Source: an uncultured Alphaproteobacteria bacterium (GTDB lineage Bacteria > Pseudomonadota > Alphaproteobacteria > RF32 > CAG-239). From it: DNA of 64,000 bases. Position 1 is the first letter of the stretch; each line of letters begins with the position of its first letter. The translations under genes and the position numbers were made by a program. A model generated the notes under the pieces. It searched no databases. It had not been told where the DNA came from and saw only the letters and a program-made list of their open reading frames with translations. Location: positions 1-64,000 of the forward strand of contig CAJTMA010000001.1 of assembly GCA_910577205.1 (NCBI GenBank), given 5' to 3'. This document shows, in pieces, positions 25,248 through 34,938 of the stretch.

Positions 25248-26228
25248 ATGAAAAAACGGGTATGGGCACTGTTGGATAACCGCATGGGCAGTGTCGGGCA
25301 GATACGCGGCATTACCGGAATCATGAATCCCGAGGCATATGAGATTGTTGAGAAACAGCTGGTTTATAATCGCTGGGCAAATCTGCCAAATTTGTTAAAA
25401 GGCTGCTCGCTGCTCGGGCTGACAAAACAAAGCAAAACCTCTATCAGCAAGGACTTTCCCGAGCTGGTTATTTCGGCCAGCCGCCGCACCGCGACCGCTG
25501 CTTTATGGATAAAAAAACAGTCGCCGCAAACAAAAGTCATTCAGCTGCTGCACCCGGATGTCAGCACTGCCAATCTGAAGTTATTTGACCGTATTTTTTT
25601 GCCCGAACATGACCGCTATAAGCAGTCGGCCGGAAATTGCTTTTATACCACAGGGTCACCACACCGGGTTTCGGCCAAAGCTTTGGAAGAAGCCCAAGGA
25701 AAATGGCAGAAGAGCTTTGAAGCTTTGCCCAAACCGCTGACCGCAGTGATTGTCGGCGGTAGTATCAAAGGCAAACCTTTTGCTCTGGAAAATGCGAAAG
25801 AATTGGGGCGGCAAATCAGGCTGCTCAAGGAAAGAACCGGCGGTTCAGTTTTGATTACAGATTCCAAGCGCACCGGAAATGAAGCCGAAAAAATCATTAT
25901 GGCAGAGCTGGACGGCATTCCCATTCACAGCTACCTCTGGGGCAGCAAAGATGATAATCCGATTATGGGATATTGGGCTTGCGCGGATAATATTGTGGTA
26001 ACCGGTGATTCTGTTTCCATGACTTGCGAATCCTGCGGCGCGGGAAAACCAGTGTTTATTTTCTGTGGCGAAAACTGGCTGACACCCAAGCATTACCGCT
26101 TTGTCGAATCGCTTTATGCCGGAGGATACGCCGTTCCGCTCGCTGAAAACTGTGAGAAATTTACTGAAGGCAAAGTTTTGTTTCCCGCGACAGAGATTGT
26201 CGCAGAAATTGACAAGTTGTTTGAATAA
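25248..26228 (+). CDS. ELM1-family (COG3660) protein
   Basis: 326 aa. The sequence shows the two-domain Rossmann-like build of the 'mitochondrial fission ELM1' / DUF1022 family of alphaproteobacteria and plants: 'WALLDNRMGSVGQIRG' at the start, 'VISASRRTATAALWI', 'AVIVGGSIKG', 'VTGDSVSMTCES' and 'AGKPVFIFCGENW'. The fold resembles glycosyltransferases, but the bacterial role is unclear. No signal peptide. Ends in a strong terminator. Confidence 0.82.
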   Translation: MKKRVWALLDNRMGSVGQIRGITGIMNPEAYEIVEKQLVYNRWANLPNLLKGCSLLGLTKQSKTSISKDFPELVISASRRTATAALWIKKQSPQTKVIQLLHPDVSTANLKLFDRIFLPEHDRYKQSAGNCFYTTGSPHRVSAKALEEAQGKWQKSFEALPKPLTAVIVGGSIKGKPFALENAKELGRQIRLLKERTGGSVLITDSKRTGNEAEKIIMAELDGIPIHSYLWGSKDDNPIMGYWACADNIVVTGDSVSMTCESCGAGKPVFIFCGENWLTPKHYRFVESLYAGGYAVPLAENCEKFTEGKVLFPATEIVAEIDKLFE

Positions 26229-26233
26229 AGGAA

Positions 26234-26261
26234 ACCCGGAGAAAAATCTCCGGGCTTTTTC
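26234..26261 (+). terminator. Rho-independent terminator after the ELM1-like gene
   Basis: CCCGGAGA / TCTCCGGG stem with an AAAA loop, followed by CTTTTTC. Directly abuts the end of the minus-strand 964-aa gene and may act for both. Confidence 0.85.
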
Positions 26262-29156
26262 TTATTTTCCTTCCCGCTGGCCTCTCATATACACTTTCGA
26301 AGGATCAAAGCCTTTAACGGGTTTAACTGCAGGCTTTGCTTCATCTGCCCGCATATCCGGAAATTCAACAGGGTAAGTGTCCGCAGAATCTTTCACGTTT
26401 TTATCCTCAAAAGACGCGTCAACTACCGGTTCAACCATATCCCCTGAAACGCGCGGACTTCCCGACTGTTTGGGAGTTGTTTCTTCCACATGAGGGGGAA
26501 GATTACTGAGAACAGGCTTGGATGCCTGTTCTTCTCCATGAGGCTGCAAGCCATGAACAGAGTGTTGCGTTGTTTGTTTTTCCTCTTGGGTGGGCTGCAA
26601 GCCATGAACAGAGTGTTGCGGATTTTTCTTCTTATCTCTGACTTGAGCCAGATAAGCACCGTTTGAACCGATCCGTTCTTTCATAACCTGCCGGCCGTTT
26701 TCCTGATTGTCAAAAACCATACCCCACGGCAACCCGCCTGTTCGCGGATCATAATGAGTTTCAACAAAGCGGGCATAAATATCCTCGCTGCCGGGATGCT
26801 TATTGATTTCGTAACCGACATCTGCGGCGCTATTGTATGAGTCAACAGGGCGTGCTCCGTCACCGTAAGCATTAAAGTCTTTTAACTTGCCCATGTCATT
26901 GACACCTTCTTCCGTACCGTCATATTGCCCGCCGACATGGTCTTCGACTTTGGTAATGACCTGGTAGTCGGTTTCAGTCAATTTCTGTCCTGACAGAACT
27001 TTCTGGAACACATCCTGATAATTGACAACATGGCCTTGAGCGTCTGTCGCGCTCAAAACTTCGCCGATAGGCATACCCGAATCTGAAAGGGCATTAGCAT
27101 CCGGCGCTAAAACATTGGCATTGTACAGCTTATACAGCAGCATTTCGCTGTTGGACTGGAGCTTGCCGTCAATATAGCTGTTCATTTCAGGATGTTTTTC
27201 TGCCAATTTATCTAGGCTGGCAATAGCGTTATTATGCGCTTCTTCGCGGTGTGCCAACGGGTCGGTTGAATTCGCATCCCGATAGTCTTCGTGTATCCAT
27301 TGCTTATCTAAGTACTCACTATAACGGATACCATCATTTCTTTTATCGGCCCAATCCAGCTCATCCTGGCTGTAATCCCGGGTTGTAAAGCCATTTTCGC
27401 CTTTTTCATATAAGAAAGCACCCGGTTCATCTTTGCTAATGCCTTGTTCAAACTTATATCCCTGTTCTTCAAGAGTCTGGGCATCCAGCTTGAGCAATTC
27501 CTGCTGTTTGTCAATATCCGTTACCGGAGATTGGTTATAGTGACTGTCATCGGGATTATATTCTCCGGCAGAAACTGTTTCCTTAAAATAATCTGCCGTG
27601 AAGTCATCCACCCCGGAAACTTCAACAGCTTTCCCCAACAGCAGGCTTGAGGCAACGGCCACACTAACGGATGCTCCGCTGGACATCAAACTTTTTCTCA
27701 TGGCTTTCCAGCGGCTTTCTCCTTTTGCCCGGCTCGCCTTATAAGATTTAATCACGTTAGTTCCCGTGGCAACAACGGCCGAACCAAGCCCCAAGACAAT
27801 ACTGCCGCCAGGCATATAAGCCGCCGTTGTCAGCATGGCGGACGAGGCTATTTCGCCAATATGGCTGCCTAACCATTTTAACGAACTAAACTCTTGCCCG
27901 TTTTTCTTAGCTGCTTCTCGTTCTCTCTTATATTTGGTGCTCAGCCGCCATGCCGCTTGTGAGGCGACATAGGTGCCGTAAACAAAATTTCCGCCCGGAA
28001 TTAGCTGGCTGCCTAGGCGAACCGCCTGATTAAGGGCTTGGCGTGCCATATTGCCGCGAACGGCCTGACCGAAACTTTTCAGTTGTCCATATAACGGGCT
28101 AAAGCGCTCAATACAGGTATTGTCAAATTTTCTGACTTTGCTATACATCTGCCCTAAGACAGGCGCTTTTTTGCCGATTTTAGTTCCCAGACGGTTTAAC
28201 CATCCCATACTGTCATTGGTATAGTTGGCGAACTGCCCAACCAAAGCACCATGATTAACCGTATAATCTTTTCCTGAGATCATATCTGATAGAGCTTTTT
28301 GAGCATTTGCCTCAGCTTGCGCAGGAGTAAACCCCGGTTTGCCGCCATTCAATGACATTTCATTATTAATCACCAGCGCATTGAGTTGTGCAACATAAGC
28401 TTCTTCCATTTCGGCGGCCAGAGCTTTCTTTAAATCTTCTTCTTTGGCGCCTTTGTTTTTGACAGCAGTCTGACGAATAGCCTTTTCGCGGACACTATCA
28501 TGGAACAGTTGAAGCATTTTTTCGCGTTCTTCCGCGTCTGCCATGCCTTTAGCTGAATCTTTGCTCGTAAATTGCAAATGGGAGAGAAACTTTTTATCAT
28601 CTTCATCCAGAAATGTCTCATTTTCAGCCAAAGCGGAAACCTGCCCGTAAGTTTTGCGGATTTCCTCTTCATCTTTCGGACTCAGACCGGCAAAGCCATT
28701 GTCTTCATCATAAATTTTAATTTCAGCTTCCAGCTTTTCTTTAGAAACTGCAATGTTATTTTTGACATTGGTGTCGTTCGTTTGTTTTTCAACATGATCA
28801 AACATAAGGCTAGCGCCATCATAAACATCGGCAATATTACTCTGGTCAACAATGATGTCGCCTTTGGCATAATCTTCGGTTTTCTTAACCATTGTTGCCA
28901 AAACCGTTTGATGAGCTTGTTCCAGCTGAGCCTTAACATTAGCGTCTTTTGTCTTTCCGGCCGCTTCCATCAGCCAATTATCGGCATCAACCAGTCTTTT
29001 GGGCGGATAAGCTTCTAAAATGGCTTCTTTGGCTTTCTTTTCTTCATTATAAAAAGTTAACCGTTCTTCCGGTGTGAGGGCGGCTTTAAGCTCTTCTGTC
29101 GTTCTGGCTTTGGCTTCGGGTGATAGATTAGCAAAATTTGCCGGTAGCTTGCCCAT
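26262..29156 (-). CDS. 964-aa protein of unknown function with a central hydrophobic region
   Basis: Long charged helical N-terminal part (about 1-330), a Gly/Ala-rich amphipathic to hydrophobic centre (about 434-471 and 490-516, each able to cross a membrane), then an acidic Asp/Tyr/Asn-rich C-terminal part and a Pro/Gln/Glu-rich tail. No signal peptide and no catalytic motif. The tail holds two copies of QHSVHGLQP, encoded by a perfect 28-nt repeat (26542 and 26593). The start has no good ribosome site, so coupling to the small upstream gene (45 nt away) is likely. The build is that of a secreted or membrane-inserting large effector or phage-tail-like protein, but no family supports this. 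Confidence 0.65.
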   Translation of the reverse strand: MGKLPANFANLSPEAKARTTEELKAALTPEERLTFYNEEKKAKEAILEAYPPKRLVDADNWLMEAAGKTKDANVKAQLEQAHQTVLATMVKKTEDYAKGDIIVDQSNIADVYDGASLMFDHVEKQTNDTNVKNNIAVSKEKLEAEIKIYDEDNGFAGLSPKDEEEIRKTYGQVSALAENETFLDEDDKKFLSHLQFTSKDSAKGMADAEEREKMLQLFHDSVREKAIRQTAVKNKGAKEEDLKKALAAEMEEAYVAQLNALVINNEMSLNGGKPGFTPAQAEANAQKALSDMISGKDYTVNHGALVGQFANYTNDSMGWLNRLGTKIGKKAPVLGQMYSKVRKFDNTCIERFSPLYGQLKSFGQAVRGNMARQALNQAVRLGSQLIPGGNFVYGTYVASQAAWRLSTKYKREREAAKKNGQEFSSLKWLGSHIGEIASSAMLTTAAYMPGGSIVLGLGSAVVATGTNVIKSYKASRAKGESRWKAMRKSLMSSGASVSVAVASSLLLGKAVEVSGVDDFTADYFKETVSAGEYNPDDSHYNQSPVTDIDKQQELLKLDAQTLEEQGYKFEQGISKDEPGAFLYEKGENGFTTRDYSQDELDWADKRNDGIRYSEYLDKQWIHEDYRDANSTDPLAHREEAHNNAIASLDKLAEKHPEMNSYIDGKLQSNSEMLLYKLYNANVLAPDANALSDSGMPIGEVLSATDAQGHVVNYQDVFQKVLSGQKLTETDYQVITKVEDHVGGQYDGTEEGVNDMGKLKDFNAYGDGARPVDSYNSAADVGYEINKHPGSEDIYARFVETHYDPRTGGLPWGMVFDNQENGRQVMKERIGSNGAYLAQVRDKKKNPQHSVHGLQPTQEEKQTTQHSVHGLQPHGEEQASKPVLSNLPPHVEETTPKQSGSPRVSGDMVEPVVDASFEDKNVKDSADTYPVEFPDMRADEAKPAVKPVKGFDPSKVYMRGQREGK

Positions 29157-29201
29157 GCTGTTTAGAGTGACAATATCTACACCCTGTAAAAAATTCTGCT
29201 G

Positions 29202-29438
29202 CTACAAAAATTGAGTATTGTCGCCATTTATCAACTGCTGCCATTCATCCGAATTGTATCCGGGCTGGCGGCTGTTTAATTTTTCCTGCTGCATTTGATC
29301 TAAGCGTTTGAAAAAGTTATTTTCAAATTCTGTTTTCTCTGCCGGAGTCATTGCGGCATATCGTTTGGCGACTTCTTGGTTGTCTTCTAAATATTTTTCA
29401 AAAACCGCCATATTTTTATTTGTTTGATTATCAGCCAT
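29202..29438 (-). CDS. 78-aa helical protein paired with the 964-aa gene
   Basis: 78 aa, highly charged, with 'AAMTPAEKTEFENNFFKRL', which resembles the 'LSPEAKARTTEELKAAL' and 'LTPEERLTFY' helices at the N terminus of the 964-aa protein. It is first in the two-gene unit and has GGAGG upstream. Possibly a chaperone or subunit of the larger protein; this is inference. Confidence 0.6.
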   Translation of the reverse strand: MADNQTNKNMAVFEKYLEDNQEVAKRYAAMTPAEKTEFENNFFKRLDQMQQEKLNSRQPGYNSDEWQQLINGDNTQFL

Positions 29439-29727
29439 AACAGTCCTCCGGATAGTAGATTTGGTTACAGAGTAACATATTTTTGTATTTTATACAACTA
29501 TTTTGTCCAAATTTGCGATATTACTCTTATAGCACACATCTCCATTGTTGTCAAAGTATTATTACGCTGACATATTTTTTTGGCTAAAGCGTATAGGCTA
29601 TAAGCACTGAAATTATAAGGAAAAAGGTTTAATTTTTTATTTAGCGTCTTGCCAAATGCTTGCTTTTCCCCTATAAAACCCCTAAATAGTAAAAAACATT
29701 TATCCAAGCATAAAAAACTGATAATCC

Positions 29728-30879
29728 ATGACTGAAAAAGACTATTACGAATTGCTCGAAGTGAGCCGCAGCGCAACCGGAGATGACATCAAGAAATCAT
29801 ATCGCCGGCTGGCAATGAAATATCACCCTGACCGCAATCAGGGCGATAAAGAGGCAGAGCTTAAATTTAAAGAAATCAATGAAGCTTATGAAATCTTAAA
29901 AGACGACCAGAAACGCGCGGCTTATGACCGCTATGGGCATCAGGCTTTTGCTTCAGGTATGGGCGGCGGCAATCCGTTCGGCGGCTTTGAGTTTAATTTT
30001 GGCGGCGGCGGATTTTCTGACATTTTCTCAGATATTTTTTCAGAATTTATGGGCGGCGGCGCTCCCCGAGGTGGACGCCAGTCTTATGCACGCCATGGCG
30101 CCGATGTGCGTTATAATATGGAAATAACTTTGGAAGAAGCTTTTACCGGCGTTGAAAAAGAAATCAGCATTCCGTCTTCCGCCGTTTGTGAGGAATGTCA
30201 CGGACACGGTACGGCCGACGGCAAAGAAGCGCCTGTTTGCCCAACGTGTCACGGCATTGGCAAAATTCAGACCCGCAGCGGCTTTTTCATCACCGAACAA
30301 ACTTGTCCTTCCTGCCGCGGAAAAGGCCGGATTGTCAAAGACAAATGCAAAAAATGCAGCGGCGAAGGAATTATCCATAAGGAAAAACTATTGAAAATCA
30401 AGATTCCGGCCGGGATTGAAACGGATACCCGGATGCGGATTTCCGGCGAAGGCGAACCAGGGCTGCATGGCGGACAAAACGGCGATTTATATGTGTTTAT
30501 CACGGTTAAACCGCATAAGCTGTATACCCGCGAAGGCGGCAATCTTTATACGCGCGTACCTATTTCTATGGCTTGCGCTGCCTTAGGCGGTAAAATTGAA
30601 ATCCCGGGAATTGACGGCGAAAAAATTGAACTGAGCATTAAAGCCGGAACACAGACCGACCAGCAAGTCAAAATTCAAGATGAGGGCATGACAATCCTGC
30701 GCTCCAAGCGCCGCGGCGATTTATTTGTCCGTTTCAGGGTAGAAACGCCGGTTAACCTGTCAGCCAGACAAAAAGAGCTGCTGGAAGAATTTCGCAGTAT
30801 CAGCACGGATGACAATTGCCAGCCCGAAGCTAAAAGCTTTTTGAACAGAATTAAAGATTTGTTCAAATCCGCGGCTTAA
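29728..30879 (+). CDS. dnaJ: Chaperone DnaJ
   Basis: 383 aa, full length. J domain with HPD ('[12 protein letters not shown]'), Gly/Phe region (about 75-115), a zinc-finger region with four CxxCxGxG motifs ([32 protein letters not shown]) and the C-terminal substrate-binding domain. It feeds unfolded proteins to DnaK. dnaK and grpE are not adjacent. The last 4 nt overlap the convergent rquA-like gene. Confidence 0.96.
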   Translation: MTEKDYYELLEVSRSATGDDIKKSYRRLAMKYHPDRNQGDKEAELKFKEINEAYEILKDDQKRAAYDRYGHQAFASGMGGGNPFGGFEFNFGGGGFSDIFSDIFSEFMGGGAPRGGRQSYARHGADVRYNMEITLEEAFTGVEKEISIPSSAVCEECHGHGTADGKEAPVCPTCHGIGKIQTRSGFFITEQTCPSCRGKGRIVKDKCKKCSGEGIIHKEKLLKIKIPAGIETDTRMRISGEGEPGLHGGQNGDLYVFITVKPHKLYTREGGNLYTRVPISMACAALGGKIEIPGIDGEKIELSIKAGTQTDQQVKIQDEGMTILRSKRRGDLFVRFRVETPVNLSARQKELLEEFRSISTDDNCQPEAKSFLNRIKDLFKSAA

Positions 30880-31646
30880 TCATCATCAAACATCTTCGGG
30901 CGTTTGGTCGCAACGACTTTCTGGTACATTCCGCCAAAGTAACAACGGCGGTGCCAGATGTAGTCGAGGCTATGGGACGTAAAAGTATCAATGGTTCTGT
31001 CCCACATTTTTTCGGCAAAAGGCTGGTACAGGCGGTTAAACATTCTGACAATGTAGCGCAGCGGATGCCAGTATGTCGGCTGGGAATAATCAATAAAGAC
31101 GGCTTTGCCGTTTTCGTTCAGGCTGTTCAATGCATTTTCAACCACTTTGATTTTGCTGGCAATCGGCAGTTCATGCAGCAGCATATAGCAAATAACCGTA
31201 TCAAACTTGTTGCCTGTCGGCTCTTCGGCGTTTTGGCGCACAAAATTCATTTGCGGATAAAGCGTTTCATATTTTTCTTCAATCCGGTTTAACTGGGTGC
31301 GATTAACATCCATGACATACAGACGCCCGTAATAGCCGACCTTTTCCGCCACTTCGGCCAACTGGTTGCCGAAAGTTGCCCCCAGCTGCAATACTGTCGT
31401 GTGCGTTTCGACCTCTTCGGCGCAAGCTTCCACTAACTTATTATGCATTCCCAGAGTAAAGAGGTTTAACAGCCAATTATTATCAAACAAGCGGCTTAAT
31501 TTCAGATTATTGTACAGTTTGGAATAAAAGAAACGCTGATATAATGGCACAACCACTTTTTTCTGCGGAGCAAAAACCGGTTCGCCGTCATTGGCTTCTT
31601 CTTGCTCTTCCTGTTCATATTCAAGTTCCGAAATCAGTTTAATCAT
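30876..31646 (-). CDS. rquA: RquA-like methyltransferase-fold protein (rhodoquinone biosynthesis)
   Basis: 256 aa. Class I methyltransferase fold with a divergent SAM site ('[17 protein letters not shown]'). It shares the RquA pattern I know from Rhodospirillum rubrum: '[13 protein letters not shown]', '[12 protein letters not shown]', '[18 protein letters not shown]', 'PFAEKMW' and the end '[11 protein letters not shown]'. RquA converts ubiquinone to rhodoquinone, used for anaerobic fumarate reduction. It is the last gene of a five-gene minus-strand operon with an Hpt protein and a response regulator, and overlaps the Hpt gene by 8 nt. An ordinary SAM methyltransferase is the alternative. 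Confidence 0.7.
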   Translation of the reverse strand: MIKLISELEYEQEEQEEANDGEPVFAPQKKVVVPLYQRFFYSKLYNNLKLSRLFDNNWLLNLFTLGMHNKLVEACAEEVETHTTVLQLGATFGNQLAEVAEKVGYYGRLYVMDVNRTQLNRIEEKYETLYPQMNFVRQNAEEPTGNKFDTVICYMLLHELPIASKIKVVENALNSLNENGKAVFIDYSQPTYWHPLRYIVRMFNRLYQPFAEKMWDRTIDTFTSHSLDYIWHRRCYFGGMYQKVVATKRPKMFDDD

Positions 31647-31989
31647 GTTTTTTCTCCAGAAAATCTCTCACTTCTGCCGCTTCCTTATCAAACAAGGAAA
31701 CTAGGTCTGGCAACTTTTCCGCCAAAGCACCGGCTGAACTGCCTGATAAAAAATAATCTTCCCATTCCGCACAGGCCGCCGCAAAAGAAGTCATCCCGCA
31801 AGACAGCGCACCGCTGCGGCGAGCATGAAAAAAATTACGCAGCAAATCGCTTTGCTCAAGAGCCAGCCATCCGGCGACAGTTTCATGCAGCCCCTGTTTG
31901 GTTTCCCGCTCAAATTCCTGCCATAATCCGAACATTTTATCCTGCCCCAGCAACTGCACATATTTTTCAAGCAACTCAGTATTTATCAC
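31639..31989 (-). CDS. Histidine phosphotransfer (Hpt)-like protein
   Basis: 116 aa, helical. The segment 'FFHARRSGALSCGMTSFAAAC' (about residues 53-73) resembles the Hpt site H-x-L-K-G-x-x-x-x-x-G with His about 54. The gene overlaps the response regulator by 14 nt and rquA by 8 nt, which supports a phosphorelay partner. The matching histidine kinase is not in this window. A diverged, inactive Hpt is also possible. Confidence 0.6.
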   Translation of the reverse strand: MINTELLEKYVQLLGQDKMFGLWQEFERETKQGLHETVAGWLALEQSDLLRNFFHARRSGALSCGMTSFAAACAEWEDYFLSGSSAGALAEKLPDLVSLFDKEAAEVRDFLEKKHD

Positions 31990-32605
31990 GGCTCAACACT
32001 CCGAGGCGTTCAGCTTCGCGCACCGCGCCGGTACGGTTATTGACATTCAGCAATTTCAATATAGCCGTGACATGAAGTTTGACCGTTCCTTCGCTCAGCC
32101 CCAATTCATATGCAATCTGTTTGTTAGATTTGCCTTCGGCAACCGCCCGGATGACATCAATTTGCCGCGGCGTTAAAATATGGGACGCTGCAGCGCTTTG
32201 CTCTGGCTGGTTGTTCAGCAGCTCCGGCGGAATATACATCCCGCCGGCCATAACCAAATTCAGGGCACTGATAATAACGGCATTAGGCGAGGTTTTGGGA
32301 ATATACCCCGATACGCCAATGTCCATGGTTTTTTGCACGATTTCTTTATCAAACACGGCGGAAAGAATTATTATCGGCGTTGACGGCAGCAGCATATGGA
32401 TATGCGGCAGAGCCTCCTGCCATTTTCCTTTGGGCATGGCCAAGTCGGTCATCAGCAAATCGAACCGCCGGTCGCTCTCCAAAAGCGTAAAAATTTCCGC
32501 ATAGTTATGGGCAAAAACCAGTTCTATATCTGGATAACTATCGCGCAGGATGAATTCTAATCCTTTCAGAAACAATTCATGATCATCAGCGACTAAAACC
32601 CGCAT
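31976..32605 (-). CDS. NarL/FixJ-family response regulator
   Basis: 209 aa from ATG 32605, which overlaps the rsmE stop (TAATG). Receiver domain with acidic pair (DD at 7-8), phospho-acceptor Asp 54 ('LLMTDLAMPKG') and Lys in 'YIPKTS'; C-terminal LuxR-type HTH ('LTPRQIDVIRAVAEGKSNK...LSEGTVKLHV'). It binds DNA when phosphorylated. With the overlapping Hpt gene it likely forms a phosphorelay, perhaps controlling respiration-linked genes such as the rquA-like neighbour; that link is inference. Confidence 0.9.
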   Translation of the reverse strand: MRVLVADDHELFLKGLEFILRDSYPDIELVFAHNYAEIFTLLESDRRFDLLMTDLAMPKGKWQEALPHIHMLLPSTPIIILSAVFDKEIVQKTMDIGVSGYIPKTSPNAVIISALNLVMAGGMYIPPELLNNQPEQSAAASHILTPRQIDVIRAVAEGKSNKQIAYELGLSEGTVKLHVTAILKLLNVNNRTGAVREAERLGVLSRDKY

Positions 32606-33348
32606 TACTTGTTCTCCGTATAGTCTGTCCAATCGCCGCTTAAAGCCTGCCAACAGCTTAATGCAGCCGCAGCGGCTGTTTCCGCGCGCAAAATCCGCGG
32701 TCCGAGCGTCACGCCTTGGGCAAAATCAAGGCTGCGCAGCAATTTTAATTCATCTTCGGCAAAGCCGCCCTCCGGGCCGATTAAAATAGCCGCAGGCGCA
32801 GGAGCTTGGGCAAAGGCTTGAGCCACGGGCTGGCCGTTGCGGGTTTCATCCATAAAATACAGGCGGCGGGAGGTATCCCAGTTTTGCAGCAGCTTTTCTA
32901 AGGGTTGGGCTTCCGATACAACTGGCAAATCAAGGCGGCGGCATTGTTCGGCAGCTTCAATGCTTTGAGCGACCATGCGGTCACGCCGAACCCGTTCATT
33001 ATTGGTGCGGCGGGTTATTACCGGCAACAGCTGTGATACGCCCAGTTCAACGGCTTTTTGCACAATATAATCCGTCTGGTCTTTTTTTACAGGGGCAAAC
33101 AGCAGCCAGATATCCGGCACGGAAACTATATTCCGCAACTGTTTTCCAACGAGGCCAACACAATGTTTCTTGCTCAGGCAGCGCAGGGTTAATTCATATT
33201 CGCCCGACACGCCGTCAAACCCGCGAAAACATTCTCCATCCGCCAATTTCATCACATTGCGGAGATAGTGGCTTTGAGCTTCGCTCAGTTCCGCTTCTTC
33301 CCCGCATTTTAAAAGTTGGCTGAAATATAGGCGCAGCGTTGACGTCAC
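32605..33348 (-). CDS. rsmE: 16S rRNA (uracil-1498-N3)-methyltransferase
   Basis: 247 aa from GTG 33348. N-terminal PUA-like region ('HYLRNVMKLADGECFRGFDG') and a C-terminal SPOUT knot with 'AILIGPEGGFAEDELKLL' and 'LGPRILRAETAAAAAL', both diagnostic of RsmE. It methylates U1498 of 16S rRNA. It starts 2 nt after the exported protein's stop and its stop overlaps the response regulator start, so the operon is tightly packed. Confidence 0.95.
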   Translation of the reverse strand: MTSTLRLYFSQLLKCGEEAELSEAQSHYLRNVMKLADGECFRGFDGVSGEYELTLRCLSKKHCVGLVGKQLRNIVSVPDIWLLFAPVKKDQTDYIVQKAVELGVSQLLPVITRRTNNERVRRDRMVAQSIEAAEQCRRLDLPVVSEAQPLEKLLQNWDTSRRLYFMDETRNGQPVAQAFAQAPAPAAILIGPEGGFAEDELKLLRSLDFAQGVTLGPRILRAETAAAAALSCWQALSGDWTDYTENK

Positions 33349-33350
33349 TC

Positions 33351-34013
33351 TTATCCCCCGACTTTGACAACAATCATTTTAGTTTCAAGCACCTTGACAT
33401 TCATCGGATCGGCCACATCAAGGCAGTCAAAGTAAACCGTTTCCTTGCCCGGCGCTTTGGCTTTAAATACAACATGAAAGAAACCGTCTTCATCGCGGCT
33501 GGAAAGGTATTCCAACGATTTGTATTCTTTATCAAAATTCCAATTAAGATTAGAGGCACTGCGCAATTTAATGTCAATTGTGTGTCCCATGCCCAAATTT
33601 GCTTTAGATGACGGTTCGGTCAGCGTCATGATAATATCTTCGCTCTGTTGAACCGCCGGTTCTGACAGCTTGGCAGACGCATTCGGCGAGGCTGTTCCTT
33701 GAGAAAACATTACGTCGGCAATGCTGCCGTAATCAATTGTACTGTCTTGCGGAACGGCGGCTAAAATGTTTCCGGCTTCGGCTTCTTCCGCTTTTTTAGC
33801 GGCTTCCAAGGCTTCCTGCTGACGCTCCAACCTTTCGCCATAAGGAAGGCCGAACCCTTCTTCCGGCTCAGCGCGGGCAGCTTCTTCCAAAGCTAAAGCC
33901 TCAGCGGCGGCAACTTCCGGAGATTCCTGGCGCGGTGCTTGCTGGGCACAGACGTTTCCGGCAGCCAGACACAATCCAAATCCAATCCCTAAAAGCTGTC
34001 TTCCCTTTATCAT
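33351..34013 (-). CDS. Exported protein of unknown function, first gene of the rsmE operon
   Basis: 220 aa. Signal peptide (about 1-23, ending 'GNVCAQ'), an Ala/Glu-rich helical stretch (about 30-85), and a C-terminal beta-rich domain ('DIKLRSASNLNWNFD', 'FKAKAPGKETVYFDCLD') that resembles immunoglobulin-like or inhibitor-type sandwiches. No family is recognised. It heads the five-gene operon. Confidence 0.68.
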   Translation of the reverse strand: MIKGRQLLGIGFGLCLAAGNVCAQQAPRQESPEVAAAEALALEEAARAEPEEGFGLPYGERLERQQEALEAAKKAEEAEAGNILAAVPQDSTIDYGSIADVMFSQGTASPNASAKLSEPAVQQSEDIIMTLTEPSSKANLGMGHTIDIKLRSASNLNWNFDKEYKSLEYLSSRDEDGFFHVVFKAKAPGKETVYFDCLDVADPMNVKVLETKMIVVKVGG

Positions 34014-34111
34014 TGCCGCCTCCTTGTTTTAAATCTGTGTAAATTTGATTTGCTGCTTATCAATTTATATCAGATATGTTAATGAATAGATAAAATTTTA
34101 TAATTACTTAC

Positions 34112-34792
34112 ATGGACAAAGTGATGATTATTACAATAGACGGGCCGGCCGCTGCCGGAAAAGGAACTTTAGCAGCCACTCTGGCAGAGAAGTATCATCT
34201 GGCATATTTTGATACGGGCATGGTTTATCGCGCTGTCGGGCTGGAAATGCGGCAAAAAGGCCTTGACCGCCAAGATGAAGCCCAAGCAGAAGCGATTGCC
34301 CGTAATCTGACTTTCCCCAAGATGATTGAGCTGTCTAAAGACCCGGAATTTCGCAGTTCCGAGGGCGGTGTTGCCGCATCTATTGTTTCGGCGCACCCAA
34401 AAGTACGCGCCGCATTGCTTAAAATGCAGCAAGATTTCGCCCTTAATCCGGTTTTTGCAGACGGCACACCGGCTAACGGCGCTATTTATGACGGGCGGGA
34501 TACCGGCACGGTGGTTTGTCCTGCTGCCGATGTTAAATTTTTTATTACCGCATCGACAGAAGTTCGGGCCAAGCGGCGTTATGACGAGCTGAAAGCCAAA
34601 GGCAGCGATATTTCTTTCGAAAAGGTTTTAGAAGACATGAAATCCCGCGACGCGCGCGATGCCGAACGTTCTGCTGCCCCCATGAAACCCGCGGAAGACG
34701 CCGTGATTTTTGACACCTCTGCCCTTAATATTCAAGAAGTGGTCGCCAAAACTGAAGAAATCATCGGCAACAAGCTTAAAAAACAGCTTTAA
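34112..34792 (+). CDS. cmk: Cytidylate kinase
   Basis: 226 aa (ATG 34112; ATG 34124 is possible). P-loop 'IDGPAAAGKGTLA' near the start, 'YFDTGMVYRAVG', 'GRDTGTVVCPAADVKFFITA' and 'RAKRRYDEL' match CMP/dCMP kinases. It makes CDP and dCDP from the monophosphates. It precedes rpsA, a common cmk-rpsA pair. Confidence 0.95.
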   Translation: MDKVMIITIDGPAAAGKGTLAATLAEKYHLAYFDTGMVYRAVGLEMRQKGLDRQDEAQAEAIARNLTFPKMIELSKDPEFRSSEGGVAASIVSAHPKVRAALLKMQQDFALNPVFADGTPANGAIYDGRDTGTVVCPAADVKFFITASTEVRAKRRYDELKAKGSDISFEKVLEDMKSRDARDAERSAAPMKPAEDAVIFDTSALNIQEVVAKTEEIIGNKLKKQL

Positions 34793-34938
34793 GCTCAAGA
34801 AAATACTTGAAAAAATAATATTTATCTGTATAAGTAACCTAGCTTTAAGTTGCAGGGTGCGCTGCGCTTATGCTTATTTAACCGCGCACAAGTCCGTTTC
34901 CCCTAGGAAACCGGCAGTTTTTTGAAATAATTTATTTT

